Positions 1 to 7,494 of a stretch of 64,000 bases of DNA are shown in pieces. A program made the translations under genes and the position numbers. A model generated the notes under the pieces. It worked only from the letters and a program-made list of their open reading frames with translations, did no database searches and was not told the DNA's origin. Location: the NCBI RefSeq assembly GCF_002938425.1, contig NZ_POQU01000007.1, forward strand, positions 16,576 through 80,575, written 5' to 3'. Source of the stretch: Blastococcus atacamensis (GTDB lineage Bacteria; Actinomycetota; Actinomycetes; Mycobacteriales; Geodermatophilaceae). Each line of letters opens with the position of its first letter. Positions within the stretch are counted from its first letter, which is position 1.

Positions 1-1125
1 GATGGCGGTCATGCGGCGCAGCCCGAGCGGGACCCGCACAAGGACCTCGCGCCGGGTCCCGGCCTGGAGCAGGCACTTGGTCATGAAGGCCGACAGCCCG
101 GTGCCGTACCCGAACATCTGCCGGAGCAGGCCTGCGTCGTCGGCCCGGTGGTGGTGCCAGACGAGGGCGGCCGGTGAGTAGGCGATGGCGCGCCCGGCCC
201 GGAGCACCCGCACGAAGATGTCGAGGTCCTCTCCCCCGCGGGTGAGGGTGCCCGCGCCGAGCGCCTCGTCGAAGCCGCCGAGGGCGAGCAGGTGCTCCCG
301 GTCGAAGGCCATGTCGGCCCCGGTGCCGAACACGCCCGGCGAGTAGGGGAAGAGGGGGTCGTCGGCGGCGGCCCCGCCCAGGGCGAACAGCTGCGGCTCG
401 CAGCGGGTGGACCAGGAGGCGGCCCGCGCGTCGAAGTACTCCTCCGCGGCACCGGAGATCTCCGCCGTGGCGACCAGGCCGGTCACGCACCCGACGTCCG
501 GTGACTGACGGAAGCCACGCACGAGGCCGTCGACCCAGCGCGGGTCCACCGAGACGTCGTCGTCGGTGTAGGCGAGCCACCTGCCGCGCGCCTCGACCAG
601 CCCGCGGTTCCGGGCGCGGGAGAGGCCCGGGCGCGGCTCCACGACGTACCGGAAGCGAGGGTCGGCCGCGGCGACGGCGTCGACCACCCGGCGGGTGCTG
701 TCGTCGCTCGGGGCGTTGTCGACGACGAGGATCTCCAGCCGCGGATAGGTCAGCTCCCGCAGCCGACCGAGGCAGCCGGCGAGCTGACCGGCGCGGCCCC
801 GGGTGCAGACGACGACGGTGACCAACTCCGCACCGTCGACCCGGTTGGGACAGCCGGCGCCCGCCGCCGGGTAGGGCCGCGACGCCACCAGGCCCTCTTC
901 GGCGAGGTGGGCGGCGATCCGTTCGCCGAACGCCGCCTCGGCCAGCGGGAGCAGCGCCTCCGGGGCGGCCTCGGCCGACGGCAGGGTGAGGTAGCCGAGC
1001 GGGTCGCCGTGCAGCCGCACCAGGACGCGGGCCGTGCGGGAGCCGGCCGACGGCGTGACGCCGCGCGGCGGCGAGGAGTCGGCCAACTCCCACTCGCAGC
1101 ACCACGTGCCGCCGGAACCGGTCAT
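1..1125 (-). CDS. Family 2 glycosyltransferase, 3' end outside window
   Basis: The frame opens with ATG at 1125 and runs off the left edge, so the C-terminus is missing (about 375 residues visible). After roughly 85 residues of less typical N-terminal sequence comes a GT-A fold: VVVCTRGRAGQLAGCL, then LVVDNAPSDDSTR, then the metal-binding triad in AYTDDDVSVD, and further on a GGFDEALGAG acceptor-side motif followed by GGEDLD. This is the order of inverting GT2 enzymes that transfer a sugar from a nucleotide donor to a growing lipid-linked glycan. The start overlaps the stop of the flippase gene (ATGA), so the two are translationally coupled in one operon. Donor and acceptor cannot be told from sequence. 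Family confident, specificity unknown. Confidence 0.9.
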   Translation of the reverse strand, partial: MTGSGGTWCCEWELADSSPPRGVTPSAGSRTARVLVRLHGDPLGYLTLPSAEAAPEALLPLAEAAFGERIAAHLAEEGLVASRPYPAAGAGCPNRVDGAELVTVVVCTRGRAGQLAGCLGRLRELTYPRLEILVVDNAPSDDSTRRVVDAVAAADPRFRYVVEPRPGLSRARNRGLVEARGRWLAYTDDDVSVDPRWVDGLVRGFRQSPDVGCVTGLVATAEISGAAEEYFDARAASWSTRCEPQLFALGGAAADDPLFPYSPGVFGTGADMAFDREHLLALGGFDEALGAGTLTRGGEDLDIFVRVLRAGRAIAYSPAALVWHHHRADDAGLLRQMFGYGTGLSAFMTKCLLQAGTRREVLVRVPLGLRRMTAI

Positions 1126-2588
1126 GCCTGCTCCGCCTTCGGCGACCGGATGCGGCTGTAGGCCAGCCAGAACCACGCGAGGCAGGCGACGGCGAGCGCC
1201 GTCCGTGACACGGTGCCCCCGATCCCGGTCGGCAGCTCGACCACCGCCAGGGCGAGCGCCATTCCGGCGAGGGCCTGCACGAGGCCGGCGCGGCGCGTGC
1301 CGAACGGCCGGCCGCGCGTGGGCAGCAGCAGGAGGAGGTGCTGCACCGAGTAGGCGACCAGGGTGGCCAGTGCGGCGCCGAGGATGCCCAGCGGCGGGAT
1401 CCACCACAGGTTCAGGACCACGTTCACGACCGAGGCGACAACGGCGGCCGCGGCGATCGTCCGCGACCGGGACGCCATGAGCAGGGTGCGGGTCGCCGAG
1501 AGACCGGCCGTGTAGGGAACCGCGCTGACGATGACGACCGCCGTCACCAGCAGCAGCCCGTCGGGGCGGTACTCGGCGGGCGCCCACACGGCCAGGACCA
1601 GCGGGGCGGCCACGGAGAGCCCGACCATCACCGGCGCCAGCAGTCGGTAGAGCGCATCCCGGCTGGCGGTGATGACGGCGTCCCCGTCGGCTCCGGATCC
1701 GGCGGCGAAGAACCGCGGCAGCCAGACGGAGTTCAGCACGCTGAGCACGAGCATCGGCAGGGCGGCGATGTTGTAGGCCACCGAGTACTGGGCGACGGCG
1801 GTCTGGCCGAGCTCCTCCTGGAGGAGGAAGCGGTCGGCGGCGCCCAGCACGAACGAGCCCAGCATCGCCGGCACCAGCGGCAGGCCGAAGATCAGCGCTC
1901 CGCGGGCCAGGTCCCGGTCGCGCAGCCGCACCGTCCGCATCCGGGTGAGGCCCACCCCGACGACGACGGCCGCGGCCGTGGCGGCCAGGCGGCCGAGCAC
2001 GAACGCCTCGGCGGTCGGCGCCAGCGCGATCAGCAGGACCAGGCTGAGCACCTCGGCGACCACCGACTGCAGCAGGCTGACGACGCTGAACCCGAGCAGC
2101 CGGTCCTGGCTGCGGAGCAGCGCGAGGACGGTGGCGGTGACCGCCGACGTCCCGGCCCACAGGACGGCGAGGCGCACGGCGCCCTCGTAGTCGCCGAACC
2201 CGAGCGCGGGGCTCCACAGCGGCCCGGTGAGCTCGGCGAGCGCGGTGACCGCGACGGCGCCGAGGAGCGCGAGGGTGACCAGCCGCCGGGCGGCGTCGAT
2301 GCCGCGGTCCTCGAAGTACTTCTGGACGGCGACCTGCAGGCCGAGGCCCCCGAGCACGTAGAGCACCTGCATGAGCGCGTTGGCCGCGGCGAAGGCGCCG
2401 TACTCGGGGGCGCCGAGCAACCGGGTGGCCAGCGGGGTGGCCAGCGCGGCGACGAGCACCTGCAGGAACCAGAACAGCAGGTAGAGCGAGTCGCGGCCGA
2501 ACATGCCCTGCAGGGCCGAGGTGACGTCGGGGCGCTGCTCGGCGGGCACCGTCCGGGGCGGGGAGCCGACCGGCCCGGGCGGGGTCAC
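1122..2588 (-). CDS. Wzx-type polysaccharide flippase (MOP superfamily)
   Basis: A 488-residue, very hydrophobic protein with about 12-14 membrane helices. The first helices read LYLLFWFLQVLVAALATPLATR and the frame contains GAPEYGAFAAANALMQ, typical of PST/MATE-like polysaccharide exporters, which move undecaprenyl-linked repeat units across the membrane. A much longer open frame extends upstream to 4448, but it is antisense-like low-quality Arg/Pro sequence; GTG at 2588 is chosen because it overlaps the upstream stop (GTGA) and gives the normal family length. It sits between two glycosyltransferases in one operon and probably exports their product. One of three flippases in the window. Confidence 0.88.
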   Translation of the reverse strand: MTPPGPVGSPPRTVPAEQRPDVTSALQGMFGRDSLYLLFWFLQVLVAALATPLATRLLGAPEYGAFAAANALMQVLYVLGGLGLQVAVQKYFEDRGIDAARRLVTLALLGAVAVTALAELTGPLWSPALGFGDYEGAVRLAVLWAGTSAVTATVLALLRSQDRLLGFSVVSLLQSVVAEVLSLVLLIALAPTAEAFVLGRLAATAAAVVVGVGLTRMRTVRLRDRDLARGALIFGLPLVPAMLGSFVLGAADRFLLQEELGQTAVAQYSVAYNIAALPMLVLSVLNSVWLPRFFAAGSGADGDAVITASRDALYRLLAPVMVGLSVAAPLVLAVWAPAEYRPDGLLLVTAVVIVSAVPYTAGLSATRTLLMASRSRTIAAAAVVASVVNVVLNLWWIPPLGILGAALATLVAYSVQHLLLLLPTRGRPFGTRRAGLVQALAGMALALAVVELPTGIGGTVSRTALAVACLAWFWLAYSRIRSPKAEQA

Positions 2589-4324
2589 GGCCGCCGCCCG
2601 GCCAGGGCGAGCAGCCGGCGGGCAACGCCGCGGAGCTCCCGCTCGATCTCCTGGACGGGACGCCGTGCCGGGGCCAGGGCCGCGGCCACCAGCTGCTCCG
2701 GGGTCGTGTCGCGCCGGACCTCGACGCGCGGAACGGCAAAGCGGCCGCGGGACGAGGTGGAGGACCGGCGACCCTCGAGGGCGAAGGCGGCGGCGTAGCC
2801 GGCGCGGCGGGTGGCGGCGCGGACCCGGGCATCGTGCTCGCCGTGCGGATAGGCCAGCACCGGCTCGAGCGGCAGCCCCAGGGCGGGCAGGTCGGCCAGC
2901 GGGGCGGCGAGCTCGTCGGCGAGCGTGGCGTCGTCGGCGTGCACCAGGTGGGCGTGGGTGCGGGAGTGGGCGCCGAGCGTCCAGCCCCGGCCGGTCAGCT
3001 CGTGCAGCTGCTGGGCGGTGAGCAGCTGCAGCTCGGGAGCGCCGCGGCGGGTGTCCCAGTCGTTGCGGCCGCCGATCTGGTCGCTGACCAGCAGCACGAC
3101 CGCCGGGATGCCCCGCCGCTCCAGCAGCGGCGCGGCGGCGTGCAGCAGGCTGGCGTAGCCGTCGTCGAAGGTGAGCATCGCCGACCGCGGGGGCAGCGCG
3201 GCGCCGTCGAGGTAGGCGAGGAACTGCGCCAGGTCGATCCACGTGAAACCGGCGCCAGTGAGGGCGTCGAGGTGGCGTTCGAGCAGCTCGGGGCCGACGC
3301 ACCAGGGGCCGACGACGGCGTCGTCGACGTCCTCGACGGCGTGATAGGCCAGCACGACCGGCCCCGCCGGAGCGGATCCGCCGGCCTCGGCGAAGCCCCG
3401 CCAGTACTGGGCGTCGCGCAGCCGGGTGAACAGCCAGCGGGTGAGCAGGTCGGCGGAGCCCGATCGGGCCCGGGCGACCACCGGCCCCGCGAGAGCGCGC
3501 CCTGCGCGGCCGGGGACGGCCGGCGCCCAGCGGCGCAGCAGGCGGCCCACCGGTGTGCCGGCACCGTGCTGCGCGGCGAGCATGGCGGCCAGCGACGGGT
3601 GCTTGCGCACCAGCACGGCGTCGGCCCGGCCGCCCTGCCGCCACTGGCGCAGGTACTGGTCGGGCGTGACCACGTAGCGCTGGTGGCTGACGGCGCCGGG
3701 GGCGTAGCGGATGTCGGCACCGGTCTCGATGAGCCGGTGCAGGAAGTCGGTGTCCTCGGCCCCGAAGGAGCCACCCTCGTTGAAGTGCTCGTCGAAGCCC
3801 CCGGCGGCGGCGAAGAGGTCCGCACGCACCGACAGCTGTCCGGTCAGCAGGTCGCCCAGTGCCAGCCGGCCCCGGGTGCGGGTCAGCCGCTCGTGACGCA
3901 GCCGCACCCACCGCTCGACGCCGGGGGTGAGCAGGGTGGGGGGCGAGTCGGGGTGCACAGGGATGTGGCCGACGGCGCCGTCGGCGCCGTCGCCGAGCAC
4001 CGCGTCGTGCTCGACCAGGAGACGGGGGTCGGCGACCATGTCGTCGTCGAGGAAGAGCAGGTACTCGCCGCGGGCGTGCGCGGCGCCGTTGTTGCGCGCG
4101 GCGGCCGCACCCCCGTTGGGCTGCTCGACGACGGTCACCGGGAACGGAAGGGTCAGGGCGCGGGCCGCCTCGGCGCTGCCGTCGGTGGAGCCGTCGACGA
4201 CCACGACGAGCTCGACCGGCCATGGGGTGTCGAGGCCACCCAGCGAGGTGAGCGTCTGCAGGAGGACGTCGCGCCGCTGGTACGTGGGCACGACGATGCT
4301 GAAACGACACCTTCTCTCGCTCAC
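2585..4324 (-). CDS. GT2 glycosyltransferase fused to NodB-type polysaccharide deacetylase
   Basis: A 579-residue two-domain protein. Residues ~5-260 are GT2: FSIVVPTYQRRDVL, VVVVDGSTDGS, the DDD metal motif in LLFLDDDMVAD, and GGFDEHFNEGGSFGAED. Residues ~310-520 are a carbohydrate esterase 4 (NodB) domain: MLTFDDGY (metal-binding Asp pair), then the His pair in HSRTHAH, then YPHGEHD. The family removes N- or O-acetyl groups from hexosamine polymers. GTG at 4324 is chosen over an upstream in-frame start because a clean GGAGGAG lies just ahead of it and the conserved GT2 strand begins eight residues in. First gene of the operon with the flippase and GT2. The fusion suggests that the sugar added is deacetylated by the same protein; the order of reactions is inference. 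Confidence 0.88.
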   Translation of the reverse strand: MSERRCRFSIVVPTYQRRDVLLQTLTSLGGLDTPWPVELVVVVDGSTDGSAEAARALTLPFPVTVVEQPNGGAAAARNNGAAHARGEYLLFLDDDMVADPRLLVEHDAVLGDGADGAVGHIPVHPDSPPTLLTPGVERWVRLRHERLTRTRGRLALGDLLTGQLSVRADLFAAAGGFDEHFNEGGSFGAEDTDFLHRLIETGADIRYAPGAVSHQRYVVTPDQYLRQWRQGGRADAVLVRKHPSLAAMLAAQHGAGTPVGRLLRRWAPAVPGRAGRALAGPVVARARSGSADLLTRWLFTRLRDAQYWRGFAEAGGSAPAGPVVLAYHAVEDVDDAVVGPWCVGPELLERHLDALTGAGFTWIDLAQFLAYLDGAALPPRSAMLTFDDGYASLLHAAAPLLERRGIPAVVLLVSDQIGGRNDWDTRRGAPELQLLTAQQLHELTGRGWTLGAHSRTHAHLVHADDATLADELAAPLADLPALGLPLEPVLAYPHGEHDARVRAATRRAGYAAAFALEGRRSSTSSRGRFAVPRVEVRRDTTPEQLVAAALAPARRPVQEIERELRGVARRLLALAGRRP

Positions 4325-4630
4325 CGAGCCCGCTCCTCCGTCTGCCGTACCGGGCGCCGTTGGCCTCCCGACCTGCGAACGTACCTGCGCCGGAGGGCCC
4401 GGTCCTCCCGTGTTCACCAGCCCGAGGGAGGGGACGGCGACGTCCCACCAGTCACATCCGTCACAGGCGGAACGGAAGGCTTCTTCGTGATCACGAAGAG
4501 CGATACACACCCGGGGGGGTCGATGTCGTCGTGCGCAATCCACGGCGAGGTCATCCGTACGGCGGGGAACGGGAGTAGACCCGTGGGACTACACGCACGC
4601 CTGATCGCCGGGCGGCGAACGGAGATCGGA
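4325..4630. other. Divergent intergenic region, 306 bp
   Basis: Lies between the deacetylase-fusion operon (leftward) and the small CRCG protein gene (rightward). It holds a near-perfect direct repeat of GTCAC (see 4451-4464) and the 13-mer GCACGCCTGATCG at 4595-4607, which recurs at 5866-5878 before another small-protein gene. An alternative GTG start for the small protein at 4583 would shorten the gap. No credible additional gene seen. Confidence 0.5.
4451..4464. promoter_or_regulatory. Candidate operator, GTCAC-N4-GTCAC
   Basis: GTCACATCCGTCAC: two GTCAC half-sites in direct repeat with 9-bp period. An almost identical 14-mer (GTCACATGCGTCAC) is at 5780-5793 and a related one at 37599-37612. 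All three lie between divergently read genes. Binding protein unknown; Mycobacterium-type MtrA sites also use repeated GTCAC-like halves but with wider spacing. Confidence 0.35.
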
Positions 4631-4840
4631 GTGATCGAGGTGGCCCTGCCGCTGCTCAACGCGGAGATCGACGAGCCGCGGCCCGAGCGCATCCCGCTCC
4701 GGTCTGTGGGGCAGCACGCCGAGGGCACGAAGCGCCCGTCGGTGCTGCACGTGCACTGGTTCCGCTGGACCGGTGAGGACGCGTTCAGCGGCTCCTCGCT
4801 CTACACCTGCCGCTGCGGCCAGGTGCGCGCCTCCCTCTGA
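4631..4840 (+). CDS. Small protein with C-terminal HWFRW...CRCG motif (copy A)
   Basis: A 69-residue soluble-looking protein with no relative I recognise. Its last ~28 residues carry HWFRW, then GE, F, S, Y, then CRCG, VR and a final L. The same tail occurs in the 53-residue protein at 17546-17707, with matching residues at about 17 of 27 positions, while the N-terminal parts differ. The two cysteines in CRCG and an upstream His could bind a metal, but two Cys alone is thin evidence. GTG at 4631 is chosen for the GGAG six bases upstream; in-frame starts at 4583 and 4523 are possible. Its 3' end faces the membrane protein at 4851, only 10 bp away. Conservation of two divergent copies argues that it is a real gene. 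Confidence 0.6.
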   Translation: MIEVALPLLNAEIDEPRPERIPLRSVGQHAEGTKRPSVLHVHWFRWTGEDAFSGSSLYTCRCGQVRASL

Positions 4841-4850
4841 CCTCGCGGGT

Positions 4851-5762
4851 TCAGCGCGCGGGCTTCCCCAGCCCGGGACGCTGCGGGGCCAGCTCGAGGG
4901 ACCGGGCGTCGTCCGTGCGGCGCAGCGCCCAGTCGGCCGGCAGCACGAGCCGCGGCGCGACACCGATGAGCACGGCCATCAGGAACGCGACGCCGGCCAG
5001 CGCCTCACCGGACTCCTCGACGAAGGTGGCAGCTGTCGCCAGTCCTCCCGGGACGGCGGTGGTCAGGGCGGAGAGCCCGACGGCGGCGACCGCGTAGCCG
5101 GCGAGGCTGCCCAGCACGCGGCGCCGGTCACGACGCTCGTGCCGGCTGAGGACCCAGAGCGTGACGACGACGGCAGCGGCGAGCAGGGCGCTCACGGCGA
5201 CGGCCCCGGCGGAGCCGATCGAGTCGGCCATGCTGGTCATGGCGTCGACGTGGACGCTGCCGCCGGCCTTGACCGTGGCGATACCGGCCGCGACGACGGC
5301 GACCGCCAGCCACCAGGTGCGGCGACCGGAGATGCGTGCGGCACCGGCGACCGCGGCGAGCGCGGCGGCGGCGAAGAGGAGTGCGACGAACATGCGCGGC
5401 AGCGACTGCTCGTCGTCCATCGACAGGAGCTGCGCGGTACGGCCGGTCGCCCCGGTCAGGCGGAGGACGAAGCCGGTGCCCATGAGCGCGACGGCGGCGG
5501 CCGCGAGAGCGACCCCGACCGGCGGCAGGGGAACGGCACGGCGGCGGACGCGGGCGGGCGCGACCACCGGAGCGGGCGCCAGGTCCTCGACGATGTTCGG
5601 CGCGACGGCCGAACGCTGATCGGCGAGCCGGATGCCGCGGCCGAGAAGGACGGCGGCGAGCGACGCCACGACGAGCCAGACGGTCAGTCCGACCGCGATC
5701 CAGAGCCACCACACGAACTCTTCATCGGCAGTTCCCGCGGAAACCTGACCCTTCCATGCCAC
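4851..5762 (-). CDS. Membrane protein of unknown function with N-terminal GRGIRLAD motif
   Basis: A 303-residue integral membrane protein with roughly six hydrophobic segments. The first helix (about residues 17-45) ends in LLGRGIRLADQRSA; the same helix plus GRxxRxAD motif forms the whole N-terminus of the small proteins at 5920 and 17325. Residues ~75-300 hold the remaining helices with short polar loops, and no known domain is recognised. GTG 5762 is the longest start; GTG 5714 (just before WWLW) would align better with the two short relatives. Convergent with the CRCG gene at 4840. A candidate operator (5780-5793) lies directly upstream. Function not assigned. Confidence 0.65.
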   Translation of the reverse strand: MAWKGQVSAGTADEEFVWWLWIAVGLTVWLVVASLAAVLLGRGIRLADQRSAVAPNIVEDLAPAPVVAPARVRRRAVPLPPVGVALAAAAVALMGTGFVLRLTGATGRTAQLLSMDDEQSLPRMFVALLFAAAALAAVAGAARISGRRTWWLAVAVVAAGIATVKAGGSVHVDAMTSMADSIGSAGAVAVSALLAAAVVVTLWVLSRHERRDRRRVLGSLAGYAVAAVGLSALTTAVPGGLATAATFVEESGEALAGVAFLMAVLIGVAPRLVLPADWALRRTDDARSLELAPQRPGLGKPAR

Positions 5763-5779
5763 TGACGGTCCGCATCCGT

Positions 5780-5793
5780 GTCACATGCGTCAC
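5780..5793. promoter_or_regulatory. Candidate operator, GTCAC-N4-GTCAC
   Basis: GTCACATGCGTCAC differs at one base from the site at 4451-4464. It lies between two divergently read genes of the same small-membrane-protein family (4851-5762 and 5920-6129), 18 bp from the longest start of the first, so it could control both. Confidence 0.35.
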
Positions 5794-5919
5794 TTCGGGA
5801 TGACTGAACCACTCGCGTTCTGGGTAGAAGCCGGACTCACTGAAGTGGTCGTCCGTTTTGGCAAGGCACGCCTGATCGGTCGGCTCTTCCCGGGCCTGGT
5901 CCTCCCGTAGGAAGAAGTC

Positions 5920-6129
5920 ATGAGCGCACTCTGGTTGGTCGCAGCAGCCTGGATGGCGGTGGCGTTGCTCCTGGCGATGGTCATCGGTCGCGCCGTGCGG
6001 ATCGCCGACGACGCCGATGTGCTCGGTGAGCGGAACTTCGTCGTCGACGGCGACCCCCTGCAGGCGCCGGTTCCCGAGGCGTTCGCTGCCGCCGGCTCCT
6101 ACGTCCCGCCGGCCCGCGGCATCGCCTGA
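5920..6129 (+). CDS. Small single-pass membrane protein, GRAVRIAD family
   Basis: A 69-residue protein: one N-terminal helix (WLVAAAWMAVALLLAMVI) followed by GRAVRIAD and a 40-residue polar Ala/Pro tail. Start ATG has GGAAGAAG a few bases upstream. The helix and motif match the N-terminus of the divergent 303-residue membrane protein and the 74-residue protein at 17325. The basic residues after the helix suggest a cytoplasmic C-terminus. No catalytic residues; a membrane anchor or small regulatory partner is plausible but unproven. Confidence 0.6.
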   Translation: MSALWLVAAAWMAVALLLAMVIGRAVRIADDADVLGERNFVVDGDPLQAPVPEAFAAAGSYVPPARGIA

Positions 6130-6234
6130 CCGACTCTCGACCTCGTCGCACCTGCCTCCTCGGAGGTACGAAGCCTTCGCGTGCCGCGATTCTGCGCCTA
6201 CCCTTCTGCCCGAGCAGGAGCAGACGGGGGCCCC

Positions 6235-7374
6235 ATGAACACCGACGATCCGGGCGCGCAACGCCCTGCAGATTCCGGCACGAACGCCGCTGCTCACGAC
6301 CGCACACGCGACGACGGTCCCCTGGATCTGGTCGACCTCTCCGACGACGAGGAAACCGCTCCTCCGCAGCGCCATCGGCTCCGCCGGACGCTCATCGTCG
6401 TCGGCTCGCTGGTGCTGGTCCTCTCACTGGTCGTGGGCGGTGTCGCCCTGTTCCTCGTGAACCGGTACGCAGGGAACGTGGAGCGGGTGGGCGACGTCTT
6501 CGCCGATCTGGAGGAGGACTCCCGTCCCGCGCCCGCCACTCCGGTGGATGCGGCCGGGGAGCCCCCGCTGACCTTCCTGCTGGTCGGCTCCGACACCCGC
6601 ACCGCCCCGGCGGAGGGAGAGCTGCCCGGGGGCCGCTCCGACGCGATCATGCTCGTGCGGTTCACGGGCGACCGGCAGCACGCGCAGCTGATCTCCATCC
6701 CCCGCGACAGCTGGGTCGAGATCCCCGGCCGCGGCATGGACAAGATCAACGCCTCGTACGCGTTCGGCGGGCCGAGCCTGCTCATCCAGACCGTCGAGCA
6801 GCTCACGCAGCTGCGCATCGACCACTACGTGGCCATCGACTTCGAGGGCCTGATCCAGGTGACCGACGACCTGGGTGGGGTCGACGTCGTCGTCGCGCAG
6901 ACCACGACCAACGGGCCGTACACCTTCGAGGCCGGGCTGAACCACCTCGACGGCGACCAGGCCCGCTGGTACCTCGGTCAGCGCTATGGCCTACCGGGTG
7001 GCGACTTCGACCGCGTCAAGCGGCAGCAGCAGTACCTGCAGGCGATGTTCGGGAAGCTGTTCAGCTCCGACACCTTCAGCAGCCCGGCCCGGCTGGACGG
7101 CGCGCTGCGCGCGGTCACCAGCGCCGTCGCCGTGGACGACGGCCTCGGCAACGCCGACATGGTGTCGCTGGCGTACTCGCTGCGCGGGGTGACGCCGGAG
7201 AACATCGACTTCTTCACCGCTCCGGTGCGCGGCACCGGCAGGGAGGGTCCGGCGAGCGTCGTCTACCTGGACGACACCGCGGCCGACCGCATGTGGGAGT
7301 ACCTCCGCAACGACTCCCTGGGGCAGAACGCCGCCGAGTTCGCCGACGACGCGCTGCCGGAGGTGCCCCGCTAG
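6235..7374 (+). CDS. LCP (LytR-CpsA-Psr) glycopolymer transferase
   Basis: A 379-residue membrane-anchored protein: ~45 cytoplasmic residues, one helix (TLIVVGSLVLVLSLVVGGVALF), then an extracellular LCP domain. LCP landmarks are present: LLVGSDTR, GRSDAIMLVRF, LISIPRDSWVEIPG, KINASYAFGG and YLGQRYGLPGGDFDRVKRQQ, the Arg/Asp-rich segment that handles the lipid pyrophosphate. The family moves undecaprenyl-pyrophosphate-linked glycans onto cell-wall peptidoglycan. ATG 6235 is preferred to upstream GTG 6181 because it follows a G-rich ribosome site and removes a poor N-terminus. The closest relative in the window is the LCP gene at 57021, alike to the last residues. Confidence 0.93.
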   Translation: MNTDDPGAQRPADSGTNAAAHDRTRDDGPLDLVDLSDDEETAPPQRHRLRRTLIVVGSLVLVLSLVVGGVALFLVNRYAGNVERVGDVFADLEEDSRPAPATPVDAAGEPPLTFLLVGSDTRTAPAEGELPGGRSDAIMLVRFTGDRQHAQLISIPRDSWVEIPGRGMDKINASYAFGGPSLLIQTVEQLTQLRIDHYVAIDFEGLIQVTDDLGGVDVVVAQTTTNGPYTFEAGLNHLDGDQARWYLGQRYGLPGGDFDRVKRQQQYLQAMFGKLFSSDTFSSPARLDGALRAVTSAVAVDDGLGNADMVSLAYSLRGVTPENIDFFTAPVRGTGREGPASVVYLDDTAADRMWEYLRNDSLGQNAAEFADDALPEVPR

Positions 7375-7380
7375 GTGTAG

Positions 7381-7492
7381 CTAGGCAGCAGGTGCAGCGA
7401 TGCACTCCGCCAGTGCGACGCGCCAGTCCCCGCTGGCGGCAGCCCGCGCGGTGGATCCTCGCGAGATCCAGCGCGCCCGTGAGTGACCGCGG
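7381..7492 (-). pseudogene. rmlD: rmlD 3' fragment, frameshifted
   Basis: Read leftward from 7492 this encodes PRSLTGALDLARIHRAG, then after a one-base shift GDWRVALAECIAAPAA and a TAG at 7381-7383. This is the C-terminal end of dTDP-4-dehydrorhamnose reductase: the intact RmlD at 14165-15010 ends RPLNSVLDLVKIHRAG...CDWRVGLQSHL. At DNA level 7416-7428 is identical to 14197-14209 and 7441-7457 to 14221-14237, with one extra base between in the fragment. No upstream part of the gene remains; the next gene starts at 7495. Confidence 0.75.
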
Positions 7493-7494
7493 CG

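Noticed and set aside
1122..4448. Single 1108-residue protein covering the flippase and the region before it
   Set aside because: The first ~620 residues are out-of-frame Arg/Pro sequence over the GT2-deacetylase gene; the flippase starts at the coupled GTG 2588.
2834..4630. Upstream extension of the CRCG small protein through the region antisense to the deacetylase fusion
   Set aside because: The extension is antisense to a strong GT2-deacetylase gene; similarity between the two CRCG proteins is confined to the last ~28 residues.
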